Origin: CAVTND01 sp963735955
Lineage (GTDB): Bacteria > Pseudomonadota > Gammaproteobacteria > Burkholderiales > Burkholderiaceae_F
Direction: 5' to 3'
Length of the DNA stretch: 64,000 nucleotides
Assembly (NCBI GenBank): GCA_963735955.1
Contig: CAVTND010000016.1
Coordinates: 1 to 64,000 of the forward strand
This document shows, one piece after another, positions 26,839 to 35,165 of this stretch. Under the pieces are notes generated by a model. It was not told the DNA's origin. It searched no databases and saw nothing but the letters and a program-made list of their open reading frames with translations. The position numbers and the translations under genes were made by a program. Position 1 is the stretch's first letter, and each line of letters starts with the position of its first letter.

Positions 26839-27507
26839 TCAGTGACCGCCGGCCTGCGCGCCCCACAATTCCTTCAATCGCGCATCCCGACCGCAGCCGT
26901 TGCGGTAGTAGGCGTAGCGGATTGGATTCTTCTGGTAGTAGTCCTGGTGATAGGTCTCGGCCGGGTAGAAAGTCCGCGCCAGGGTGATCTCGGTGACGAT
27001 AGGCTCCTTGAACGGCTTGGTCTTTTCAAGCTGGGCCTTCGAGGCCTCGGCAAGCCGGTGCTGTTCTGCGTCGTGCACAAAGATGCCACTGCGGTACTGG
27101 TTGCCGCGGTCGCAGAATTGCCGGTCTTTGACCGTGGGGTCGATGTTGCGCCAGAACACTTCTAGCAGTTTCGTGTAGCTGACCCGCGCCGGGTCATAGA
27201 CGATCTGCACCGCCTCGGCGTGACCGGTGCCTCCGGCTGAGACCTGCTCATAGGTCGGGTTGACGACGCTGCCTCCGGTATAGCCTGAGGTGGTCGAGAT
27301 CACGCCGTCGATCTTGTCAAACGGTGGCTCCATGCACCAGAAGCAGCCGCCGGCAAACGTCGCCGTTGCGTACTGGGTTTGCAGCGGCGCCCTGGGTGGC
27401 GGAGTCGGCTGCTGTGCGAGGGCCGCTCCGGCCAGCATCAGCGCAGCCAAGGTGTGAGTGACGCGCAGCAGCGCCGAATTCATGGCCGAGCTGAGTTGCA
27501 TCTTCAT
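26839..27507 (-). CDS. msrA: Peptide methionine (S)-S-oxide reductase MsrA, exported
   Basis: The protein is 222 residues. A signal peptide (ALLRVTHTLAALMLAGAALAQ) precedes the MsrA domain. The catalytic motif is FAGGCFWC (Cys55 and Cys58), followed by GVISTTSGYTGG, GGTGHAEAVQIVYDP and DRGNQYRSGIF. It reduces the S epimer of methionine sulfoxide in envelope proteins. The gene overlaps msrB by 4 bp, so both are co-expressed. Location in the periplasm fits protection of exported proteins such as cytochromes. Confidence 0.95.
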   Translation of the reverse strand: MKMQLSSAMNSALLRVTHTLAALMLAGAALAQQPTPPPRAPLQTQYATATFAGGCFWCMEPPFDKIDGVISTTSGYTGGSVVNPTYEQVSAGGTGHAEAVQIVYDPARVSYTKLLEVFWRNIDPTVKDRQFCDRGNQYRSGIFVHDAEQHRLAEASKAQLEKTKPFKEPIVTEITLARTFYPAETYHQDYYQKNPIRYAYYRNGCGRDARLKELWGAQAGGH

Positions 27508-27977
27508 GCCACCACCTCGAACTTCAGGGCCACGCCGTTGTTGCAGTAGCGCTGGCCAGTCGGCCGCGGCCCGTCGCTGAACACGTGGCCCTGGTGGCCG
27601 CCGCAGCGGGCGCAGTGATACTCGGTCCGCGGGAACAGGAGCTTGTAATCGGTCTTGAGTCCGACTGCGTCCGGCAGCGTGGTGAAGAAACTCGGCCAGC
27701 CGGTGCCGCTGTCGTACTTCATGACCGAGGTGAAAAGCTCCAGGTCGCAGCCGGCGCAGCGATACACGCCCTTGCGCTTCTCATCATTCAGGCTGCTGGA
27801 AAACGCGGTCTCGGTATCTTCCTGGCGCAGCACCCGGTATTGGCTCGCCGACAGGCGCTTGCGCCACTGTTCGTCGGTCAGTTCAACCCGGTCGGCGCGG
27901 GTAGGCGTCGCGGCGGCCTGCGCGCGTGTCCCGAATCCGAAGGCAGCCAGGGCGGATAGAAGTTGTCGGCGGGTCAT
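27504..27977 (-). CDS. msrB: Peptide methionine (R)-S-oxide reductase MsrB, Tat-type leader
   Basis: The protein is 157 residues counted from ATG 27977, which has AGGAACG just upstream. A longer frame upstream lacks support. The leader MTRRQLLSALAAFGFGTRAQ has a twin-arginine motif. Zinc cysteines are C74/C77 (YRCAGC) and C122/C125 (HCARCGGHQGHVF), and catalytic Cys145 lies in GQRYCNNGVAL. It reduces the R epimer and complements MsrA, whose gene it precedes with a 4-bp overlap. Both proteins carry export signals, one Sec-like and one Tat-like. Confidence 0.95.
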   Translation of the reverse strand: MTRRQLLSALAAFGFGTRAQAAATPTRADRVELTDEQWRKRLSASQYRVLRQEDTETAFSSSLNDEKRKGVYRCAGCDLELFTSVMKYDSGTGWPSFFTTLPDAVGLKTDYKLLFPRTEYHCARCGGHQGHVFSDGPRPTGQRYCNNGVALKFEVVA

Positions 27978-28176
27978 GGGCTCGTTCCTGGTGAAGTTCA
28001 CTTCGCTTGGTCGGACTGAACTGCAATTTCTTTCAACCGCATATCCAGACCACACCTTGCAGGGGCCGTTTCCATGCGATGCGGGTCGCGTACAGACGAC
28101 AGATCAGCTTGCCTTTGCGGGTATAGTCGGCGCGGTTCGTTGGCCCGGCGCCACTCCGGGCTCGTCGCCTTCCTTG

Positions 28177-28375
28177 ATGCTCGCAATTCATAGCTCGCCG
28201 GCTGTTACAGGCCATCCTGGTGATGCTGGCGGTAGCCTTATCGCCTTCCTGCTGTTCCAGTATGGCGGCGATCCGGTTGCGCAGATGCTTGGTCCTTGGT
28301 TTGGACCAGCCGTCTTACCACCAGTTCGCCACCGGGGTCTACACGGCGCTCCGGCGCTTGATGTCTGCTGAATGA
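28177..28375 (+). pseudogene. Remnant of a dppB-type peptide ABC transporter permease
   Basis: Joining frames gives MLA, then FIARRLLQAILVMLAVA, then IAFLLFQYGGDPVAQMLG, then LGLDQPSYHQFATGVYTAL. This is the N-terminus of an oligopeptide permease (DppB/GsiC type). Single-base shifts occur near 28185 and 28243, and an internal deletion of about 20-30 residues falls near 28290. The remaining 200 or more residues are gone. The remnant stops at TGA 28373, 13 bp before the intact M20 gene. See also the dppC and dppD remnants downstream. Confidence 0.72.
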
Positions 28376-28388
28376 TGGCGGCACACCG

Positions 28389-29606
28389 ATGAGCACCTAT
28401 CTGGGAGCGGCGCTGCGCGGCCCCTTGGCCGGCATCCTGCCGCATCACGAGGGTCTGACCGCGTTGCGACGCGATCTGCACGCCAACCCGGAGCTGGGGT
28501 TCGAGGAGCATCGGACAGCGGCGCTCGTGGCCGAGCGCCTGCGAGGTTTCGGCATCGAGGTACATACGGGCATCGGCAAGACCGGTGTGGTCGGCGTGAT
28601 CCGCGGCAGCGGCAACAGCGATCGCTCGATCGGGCTGCGGGCCGACATGGATGCCTTGCCGATGAACGAGGAAAGCGAGTTCGCGCATCGCTCGACCCGG
28701 CCCGGCCTGATGCACGCCTGCGGCCACGACGGCCACACGACAATGCTTCTGGGTGCTGCCGAGTACATGGCGCGAACCCGACGCTTCGATGGAACAGTTA
28801 CCCTGATCTTCCAGCCGGGCGAAGAGGGCTTTGCCGGCGCGCAGGCGATGGTCGACGACGGCCTGTTCGACCGGTTCGCCGCCGACGAGGTGTATGCCCT
28901 GCACAACTGGCCGGCCCTCGAGCCGGGGCAGTTCGGACTCAACCCCGGGCCGATGATGTCGGCGGCGGACCGGGTCGAAATCACGATCAGCGGCAAGGGC
29001 GGGCATGCTGCCCATCCGCATCGCATCATCGATCCGGTCGTGGTCGCGGCGCACATCATCACGGCGGTGCAGTCGATTGTCTCGCGCAATGTCTCGCCGC
29101 TCGACACCGCCGTGGTCAGCCTCGGTTCGCTGCAGGCGGGACATCCGGGCGCTTTCTCGGTCATTCCGCGCGAAGCGAAGCTGGTCGGCACCGTGCGTAC
29201 GTTCAGCGCCGACACCCAGGACCTGATTGAACAGCGGCTGACCGACATTGCCGAGTCGGTCGCGCGCGCCTTCGGCGCCGAGGCCAGGGTCATCTATGAG
29301 CGGATCTATCCGGCGACGATCAACTCCGCACCGCAGGCGAAGTTCGCTGGCGATGTCGCAGCCGAACTGGTCGGGAACGGCAACGTTGTACGCGACCTCG
29401 AACCCTCGATGGGCTCGGAGGACTTTGCTTTCATGTTGCGCAAGAAACCGGGTTGCTATCTGCGGCTGGGGCAAGGCGGTGGCGACTCCGGCTGTTTCTT
29501 GCACAACACTCGATATGATTTCAACGATGCCGTGATCCCGCTCGGGGCGGCATTCTTTGCTGCGCTGGCGGAGCGTCGCCTGGCGTCGTCACAGCCGAGC
29601 GCCTAA
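28389..29606 (+). CDS. M20D-family amidohydrolase (aminoacylase/hippurate hydrolase type)
   Basis: The protein is 405 residues, normal for the family. Metal ligands are visible in HACGHDGHTTMLLGA, FQPGEEGFAGA and the C-terminal FLHNTRYDFNDAVIPLGAAFF. The substrate-side motif LRADMDALPM is intact. The dimerisation domain spans about residues 185-300 (KGGHAAHPHRIIDPV). It hydrolyses N-acyl amino acids or small amides in the cytoplasm. Such enzymes are often encoded beside peptide ABC transporters, which fits the dpp remnants on both sides: the hydrolase remained after the transporter decayed. Confidence 0.93.
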   Translation: MSTYLGAALRGPLAGILPHHEGLTALRRDLHANPELGFEEHRTAALVAERLRGFGIEVHTGIGKTGVVGVIRGSGNSDRSIGLRADMDALPMNEESEFAHRSTRPGLMHACGHDGHTTMLLGAAEYMARTRRFDGTVTLIFQPGEEGFAGAQAMVDDGLFDRFAADEVYALHNWPALEPGQFGLNPGPMMSAADRVEITISGKGGHAAHPHRIIDPVVVAAHIITAVQSIVSRNVSPLDTAVVSLGSLQAGHPGAFSVIPREAKLVGTVRTFSADTQDLIEQRLTDIAESVARAFGAEARVIYERIYPATINSAPQAKFAGDVAAELVGNGNVVRDLEPSMGSEDFAFMLRKKPGCYLRLGQGGGDSGCFLHNTRYDFNDAVIPLGAAFFAALAERRLASSQPSA

Positions 29607-29616
29607 GCTCTGGTAG

Positions 29617-29859
29617 GTGGCGATTGGTGGGGCGCTGGTGGCCTTCGTGCTGATCGAACGAAGCGACATTGTCCTTCCATGGTGAGGGGGTTCCGCCGAC
29701 TACGCCCTCCCTCGGGACCCTGATCCGGATCGGACAGGAATTCCTGTTTTCCGGAGAAGGATTACGATATTCCCGGGGCTGGCGCTGGTACTGCTTGAGC
29801 TGTCGGTCAATTTGCTGGGAGGCTGGCTGCGCGACGCGCTCAACCCCAAACTGCGCTGA
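29617..29859 (+). pseudogene. Remnant of a dppC-type peptide ABC transporter permease
   Basis: The pieces read VAIGGALVAFVLI (a first-helix sequence), then after a large internal deletion EATLSFHGEGVPPTTPSLG and TLIRIGQEFLFSGE, then after a frame change near 29755 ITIFPGLALVLLELSVNLLG and GWLRDALNPKLR followed by stop. The last two blocks are the conserved C-terminus of DppC/GsiD permeases (ATLSFLGLGVPPP and LLGDWLRDALDPR in functional relatives). About 200 residues are missing. It starts 11 bp after the M20 stop. Confidence 0.75.
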
Positions 29860-29904
29860 GGCCGGATACTCGAGCGTTGGATTCTGGACCCAAGGAGAGC
29901 TTCA

Positions 29905-30300
29905 ATGAACAGACGTTCCATTTCTTTTGCCGCGCTTGCTGTTTTTGGCACGCTGGCTGCAAGCTGTGCCAGCATCGATCGGGATCCGTCCTACCTTGTC
30001 GGCGAACGCTGGTTCAAGGCAAACATGGATACGCAGCCCGTGATCATCCTGGGTGTCGACAACTGGGATACGACTCAGCGGCGCGTGCTGGTCGAGCCCG
30101 GAATGCGCGTCGTGCGCGTTCAGGCCATGCCTGCGCCGGGAGCTCCCAACGAAACTGCCGAGCTGAAGGTAGACGTTAAGCCCTGTTTCACCTACTACAT
30201 CGTCGCGGTCCGGGACAACCGGATCACCGCCTCGTTCGAGCCCCGGGTTGACTACGCCGAGCCGCTTGGCGGCTGCGACCCGAAGAGCAAAAAGGGATAG
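29905..30300 (+). CDS. Small lipoprotein of unknown function
   Basis: The protein is 131 residues counted from ATG 29905, with AAGGAGAG upstream. Signal peptide and lipobox: SFAALAVFGTLAASC, with lipidated Cys near residue 22. The mature part is beta-rich (DTQPVIILGVDNWDTTQRRV, VDVKPCFTYYIVAV) with a Cys pair that could form a disulfide. No family is recognised. It sits intact between the dppC and dppD remnants. Confidence 0.72.
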   Translation: MNRRSISFAALAVFGTLAASCASIDRDPSYLVGERWFKANMDTQPVIILGVDNWDTTQRRVLVEPGMRVVRVQAMPAPGAPNETAELKVDVKPCFTYYIVAVRDNRITASFEPRVDYAEPLGGCDPKSKKG

Positions 30301-30307
30301 TCGCGGG

Positions 30308-30510
30308 GTGGCGGCGCCGCTGCTCGAGGTCAGTCACCTCCGGATCGAGTTCCCTACACGGCGCGGCACGCTGCTGGCGGTCGATGATGTTTCATTTTCA
30401 ATCGCTCCGGGCGAGGTGCTCGGCGTGGTTGGAGAATCTGGTGCCGGCAAGTCCCTGACCGGTGCCGCGATCATGGGCCTGCTGGAGCCGCCGGGACGAA
30501 TCGCGCAGGG
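30308..30510 (+). pseudogene. Remnant of a dppD-type ABC transporter ATPase, 5' end
   Basis: From GTG 30308 the frame reads PLLEVSHLRIEFPTRRGTLL, then VDDVSFSIAPGEVLGVVGES and GAGKSLTGAAIMGLLEPPGR. This is the first 65 or so residues of a peptide-transporter ATPase with a perfect Walker A (GESGAGKS). Similarity stops abruptly near 30510. Walker B, signature and the rest are absent, and the next gene's coding sequence begins in another frame. Confidence 0.82.
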
Positions 30511-32897
30511 GACTCATCATCGTTCGACCCAAACCGACTCCCGGTTCTCAGCTCAAGACCGCCGAGTCCGGCCGGACTAACCGGGTTGGCTGGCTGATTC
30601 TTGTCGCTGGACTGCTGGTGGCCGCGACAGGCGGAGCCGCCCTGTACTTCGCATCGTCACGACCGGCGCCGATCGCCGGAGCGGGTCCGGCCGCGCTTTC
30701 TGCCGCAACCGCGCCCGATGCGAAGGCGCTGGCGTCGCTGACCTACGTTGGTAGCTCCGCCTGCGCCGAGTGTCACGCCACTCAGTTCGCGGCCTGGAAG
30801 ACCTCGGATCACTTCCACGCGATGGCAGAGCCGAGCGAAAGCACGGTGCGCGGCGACTTCAATGACGCGCGATTCACTTACAACAAGGTCACATCGACAT
30901 TTTTTCGGAAGGACGGACGCTACTGGGTGCGCACCGATGGGCCGGACGGCAAGCTCGCGGACTTTCCGATCAAGTACACCTTCGGCTATGCGCCGCTGCA
31001 GCAATACCTGATCGAGTTGCCCGGGGGCAGGCTCCAGGCATTGTCGATCTCGTGGGATGCGCGCGCCAAGGAGGAGGGCGGCCAACGATGGTTCCACCAG
31101 TATCCGGGCCAGGCGATCGCAGCGGGTGATCCGTTGCACTGGACCGGCCGCGATCAAAACTGGAACTTCCAGTGCGCGGCGTGCCATTCAACCCATCTCG
31201 AGAAAAACTACGACCGCGCCACGCGCCGCTTTGCTACCACGTGGTCGGAGATCAATGTCGGTTGCGAGGCCTGCCACGGTCCGGCGTCGGCACACCTGGC
31301 CTGGAGTCAAAAGAAAACCGTCGATGATCCAGCGCTCGCAGCCAACAAGGGCTTTGTGGCGCGCTTGACCGGCAATGGACAGTGGCGCTTCGAGGGCGAT
31401 CACCCGATCGCGCGCTTTGCCGGGCCAACTCCGCAGCGCGCGCCGATGGAGGCCTGCTGGTCCTGTCATGCGCGACGCAGCCAAACCGCGGAGCCACTTG
31501 GCCACGGCGGACCCTTCCTCGATGCACATCGGCCGGCGCTGCTCGAATCCCGGCTGTATTACGTCGATGGCCAGCAGCGCGACGAGGTTTACACCTGGGG
31601 CTCGTTCGCGCAAAGCCGGATGTACCGCGCCGGAGTCACGTGCAGCAACTGTCATGACGCGCACAGCGGGCGGCTCAAGGCTGCCGGCAATGCACTGTGC
31701 CTGCAGTGCCACCAGCCTGCGGCATTCGATGTTCCCAAACATACCCACCATGCCGACGGCACGACAGGAGCGCAATGCGTCAATTGCCATATGCCGGTGA
31801 CCAACTACATGGTGGTCGATGCGCGTCGTGACCACAGCTTTTCCGTGCCTTGTCCCGATCTGTCGATCCAGTTCGGCACTCCGAATGCCTGCTCTAGCTG
31901 TCATCGCGACAAGGATGCGCAGTGGGCTGCGCAGTCGATTGCCGCTTGGTTCGGTCCGGGGCGTCGACAGGATGCATTGATGGCGGCCGCGTTTGACGCC
32001 GCCGCGCGCCGCGAAGCGGGAGCCGAGGCCGCACTGAACGCCCTTATCGATGCGCCGATGACTGCACCGGTGCAACGTGCGACCGCGATTTCCTTGCTGC
32101 CCGCGCAGATGCAGCGCAGCGCAGCCGCGATTGCGCGTGGGGTTGAGGATGCCGATCCGGTCGTGCGCGCGGCCGCACTCGAACGGCTCGACGTCCTGCC
32201 CCCGGCGCAGCGCATTGCTCTGGCCGCGCAACGGCTCAACGACCCGTCACGTCTGGTTCGCATTGCCGCGGCGCGGGCACTGGCCGATGCGCCGCAGGCA
32301 CAACTGCCCCCGGGAACTCAGGCGTCCCTGACCAAGGCCCTGCAGGAAGCGATTGACGCCGAGCTGGCGCAGGCTGAACGACCCGAAGCGCTGATGAATC
32401 TCGCCACGCTGTATCAGCGGATGGGCCGCACCACCGAGGCAGAATCGGCTCTGAAGGAGGCGCTGGCGATTGATCCGCAGTCCGCTTTCATACGCGTGAA
32501 TCTCGCCGATCTCTATCGCGCAACGGCGCGCGACAAGGAAGCCGAGCCTGTGTTGCGCGAAGCGATCAAGCTCGCTCCGCAATCAGCGGATGTACAGCAC
32601 GCGTATGGACTGCTTCTGGTGCGCGAGAAGCGGATGAAGGAGGCGCTGCCAGTGCTGGCCGCAAGCGCGAAACTGGCACCCGACAATCCGCGCTACGCCT
32701 ACGTGTACGCGGTGGCGCTCAACTCCAGTGGCGATACCAGCCGTGCGCTTGCTGTGCTTGAGGCAGCTCACCTGCGTGCGCCTGGCGATCGCGCGGTGCT
32801 GGAGGCGCTGGCGGCCATTGAGCGCGATCGCGGCAACATGGAGTCGTCACAGGCGTATGCCGCCAAGCTTCAAGCACTGACCGGATCAGAACGCTAG
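30462..32897 (+). CDS. Octaheme c-type cytochrome with HEAT-like and TPR repeats
   Basis: The protein is up to 811 residues. The only available start in frame is GTG 30462, which lies inside the dppD remnant, so the native start seems lost. Residues about 43-63 form a membrane anchor (WLILVAGLLVAATGGAALYF). Eight CXXCH sites follow: CAECH, CAACH, CEACH, CWSCH, CSNCH, CLQCH, CVNCH and CSSCH, with extra histidines such as KHTHHADG. This arrangement is like periplasmic multiheme cytochromes of the cytochrome c554/NrfA-like group. Helical HEAT-like repeats occupy about 500-620 and TPRs about 630-805. It is probably a periplasmic oxidoreductase or electron-transfer scaffold. Confidence 0.8.
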   Translation: MPRSWACWSRRDESRRGLIIVRPKPTPGSQLKTAESGRTNRVGWLILVAGLLVAATGGAALYFASSRPAPIAGAGPAALSAATAPDAKALASLTYVGSSACAECHATQFAAWKTSDHFHAMAEPSESTVRGDFNDARFTYNKVTSTFFRKDGRYWVRTDGPDGKLADFPIKYTFGYAPLQQYLIELPGGRLQALSISWDARAKEEGGQRWFHQYPGQAIAAGDPLHWTGRDQNWNFQCAACHSTHLEKNYDRATRRFATTWSEINVGCEACHGPASAHLAWSQKKTVDDPALAANKGFVARLTGNGQWRFEGDHPIARFAGPTPQRAPMEACWSCHARRSQTAEPLGHGGPFLDAHRPALLESRLYYVDGQQRDEVYTWGSFAQSRMYRAGVTCSNCHDAHSGRLKAAGNALCLQCHQPAAFDVPKHTHHADGTTGAQCVNCHMPVTNYMVVDARRDHSFSVPCPDLSIQFGTPNACSSCHRDKDAQWAAQSIAAWFGPGRRQDALMAAAFDAAARREAGAEAALNALIDAPMTAPVQRATAISLLPAQMQRSAAAIARGVEDADPVVRAAALERLDVLPPAQRIALAAQRLNDPSRLVRIAAARALADAPQAQLPPGTQASLTKALQEAIDAELAQAERPEALMNLATLYQRMGRTTEAESALKEALAIDPQSAFIRVNLADLYRATARDKEAEPVLREAIKLAPQSADVQHAYGLLLVREKRMKEALPVLAASAKLAPDNPRYAYVYAVALNSSGDTSRALAVLEAAHLRAPGDRAVLEALAAIERDRGNMESSQAYAAKLQALTGSER

Positions 32898-32924
32898 GCG
32901 CACCCCGTCTCGAATGTCCGGGTG

Positions 32925-34913
32925 TCAGGGTCGCATTGCGTTCGGTGTCACGACATCGAACATCGCCGGAAAGACATCGAGCATGCCGAAGATTTCCTGC
33001 AATTTGCTCACGCTGCCCTCGATCTTGACGTCGCCGTCCTGCGCGGCCTCCTTGAACGTCTTTTGCCGCAGCGTGATCTGATCAAGCGTGCGGCGATTGA
33101 GCGTAACGGTCGTGTCGGCGTCGGGAGCCTGTTTGTCCATGGCGTGGCTCAGCACCGAGTTTTCGAGAGTCATGCGGGCACGCTGGTTCGTGTCCGGCAG
33201 AATCCAGTTGATCACGCTGCGCTTGCCCTCGGCTTTCGAGGCGTCGAGTCGTACCGCCATGACGTCGAAGAACAGTCCGAGTGGGATGGCACGTACCACG
33301 TCGACACTGGCAGTGGTGATGCCCGGCACCTTGGGCTTGCCATGGCGCAGTTCCATCGCGGCGACCAGGTAGGCATTGCGCCAGGTGCCGGCCTCGCTCT
33401 GGTAGCCCATCTGCTCGAGTGCATCGGCTGCGAGCGCGCGCGCTTCCATGTTGTCCGGGTCAGCGAAGACCACCTGATTCATGACTTCGGCCACCCAGCG
33501 GTACTCACCCTTGCGAAAGTCGGCGCGCGCACGTTCAACCACCGCACCGGCGCCGCCCATGTACTCCACATACCGCTTGGCGGACTCCGACGGCGGCAGG
33601 GCGTGCAAACTGGCCGGATTGGCGTCATACCAGCCGAGGTACTTCTGGTACACGCCCTTGACGTTGTGCACGACAGTGCCGTAGTAGCCGCGGGCGGACC
33701 AGTCGCCCAAGAGGCTGGCCGGAAGCTTCAACTGCTCGGCGATCTCGCGCGGCGTATACCCGTGGTTCATCAGGCGCACGGTCTGGTCGTGAATGTACTT
33801 GTACAGATCGCGATGCTTGCGCAACATCGCATCGATGTTGGCCTGACCCCACTTGGGCCAGTGATGCTGCGCAATCATTACCTCGATGCCTGGCCCAAAC
33901 AGGTCACGCGCCTGCTCGATATAGGCCGACCACGCGAGTGCATCGCGAATCTCGGCACCACGGATCGTGTACAGGTTGTGCATGTTGTGGGTGACGTTTT
34001 CCGCGGCATTGAACATCTTCAGCTGCGGAAAATAGATGTTGAACTCGGAAGGTGCCTCGGTGCCCGGGGTCAGCTGAAACACCATTTCCACGCCGTCGAC
34101 GATCCGTTTGTCGATCTGCCTGTCGACCAGGTCGGTCGGTGCAATCAGCGAGATCGTTCCGCGCGGGATGGTGCGACCAAGGCCGGTGTCGACTTGTGAC
34201 TTCTCGCCCGGCGGCAGCAGGGAGCCGAACTGGTACTGCGCTCGCCGGCTCATCGCATTGCCGGCAATCACGTTCTCCGTCACCGCGTGTTCCATGAAGC
34301 CGGCCGGGGCAATGATCCTGACCTTGCCGGACTTCACGTCGACCTCGTCAATCACGCCGCGTACGCCACCAAAATGGTCGCCGTGACTGTGCGTGTAGAT
34401 CACCGCGACGATCGTTCGGTGCGGACGGTGCTGGAAGTACAGTCCCAGCGCTGCCTTGGAGGTTTCCACTGTGGTCAGTGGGTCGATCAGGATCAGGCCC
34501 GAATCGCCCTCGACAATGGTCATGTTGGAGATATCGAACCCACGCACCTGATAGACACGATCAGTGACCTTGAACAGGCCATGGATCTGGTTGATGCGGG
34601 CCTGCCGCCACAGGCTCGGGTTCACGGTGGCAGGAGCGGTTTCGCGATCCAGAAAGCCATACGCTCCCATGTTCCAGACCACGCGGCCGTCGGCCGTTTT
34701 GATCTCGGCATTCGGGATTGTGCCGATGAAGCCGCGGCGCGCATCCTCGAAATCCTGGCGGTCGGCAAACGGCAACTCGCGCAGCGCTTTCTCCTGGGCG
34801 GCCAAGGTCATTGGTTCGGCGTCCTTGGATGCCAAACTCGGCTGCGCCTGGGCTGCCTGCGCCACGGCCATGGCCAGTGCAATCAGCGTCACGCGAACAG
34901 GCGTTCCCGACAT
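32925..34913 (-). CDS. Alkyl/aryl-sulfatase, SdsA1-like metallo-beta-lactamase-fold enzyme
   Basis: The protein is 662 residues, the usual length. AAGGAG precedes ATG 34913. A signal peptide (VRVTLIALAMAVAQAAQAQ) is followed by the metallo-beta-lactamase domain with the zinc motif YTHSHGDHFGG near residue 175 and FNAAENVTHNMHN near 330. The alkylsulfatase dimerisation domain spans about 400-525 (YVEYMGGAGAVVERARADF), and a SCP2-like C-terminal domain holds the alkyl chain. It cleaves primary alkyl sulfates such as detergents to alcohol and sulfate in the periplasm. Confidence 0.93.
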   Translation of the reverse strand: MSGTPVRVTLIALAMAVAQAAQAQPSLASKDAEPMTLAAQEKALRELPFADRQDFEDARRGFIGTIPNAEIKTADGRVVWNMGAYGFLDRETAPATVNPSLWRQARINQIHGLFKVTDRVYQVRGFDISNMTIVEGDSGLILIDPLTTVETSKAALGLYFQHRPHRTIVAVIYTHSHGDHFGGVRGVIDEVDVKSGKVRIIAPAGFMEHAVTENVIAGNAMSRRAQYQFGSLLPPGEKSQVDTGLGRTIPRGTISLIAPTDLVDRQIDKRIVDGVEMVFQLTPGTEAPSEFNIYFPQLKMFNAAENVTHNMHNLYTIRGAEIRDALAWSAYIEQARDLFGPGIEVMIAQHHWPKWGQANIDAMLRKHRDLYKYIHDQTVRLMNHGYTPREIAEQLKLPASLLGDWSARGYYGTVVHNVKGVYQKYLGWYDANPASLHALPPSESAKRYVEYMGGAGAVVERARADFRKGEYRWVAEVMNQVVFADPDNMEARALAADALEQMGYQSEAGTWRNAYLVAAMELRHGKPKVPGITTASVDVVRAIPLGLFFDVMAVRLDASKAEGKRSVINWILPDTNQRARMTLENSVLSHAMDKQAPDADTTVTLNRRTLDQITLRQKTFKEAAQDGDVKIEGSVSKLQEIFGMLDVFPAMFDVVTPNAMRP

Positions 34914-35165
34914 GACGGTTCTCCTTGTTTAATGGCAAAGGTGAGGCACTCGACTGCGTACTCGATCCCGGGTTTGATGCAGGGATGGGCGCGGACAGTT
35001 TAGGCTGTAGGGTGCGCGTTTCAGATGCACGCCCGCAGGAAAAGTCAGTGCGGACATCAGTGCTGCACTTATCCACTAGGGTCCGTGCGGTCGACTCGGG
35101 CGCTCGCTCTCCGCCCGAGTTGGAAATTGCTGATCCCGATCCGGGTCGGGTCCGGATCCGTTCAC

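Noticed and set aside
28188..29504. 438-codon reverse frame opposite the M20 hydrolase
   Set aside because: The forward frame has all M20 metal ligands and normal length. The reverse frame has no domain and a skewed composition.
32922..34199. 425-codon forward frame opposite the alkylsulfatase
   Set aside because: The reverse-strand sulfatase has the zinc motif THSHGDH, a signal peptide and full family length. The forward frame is its shadow.
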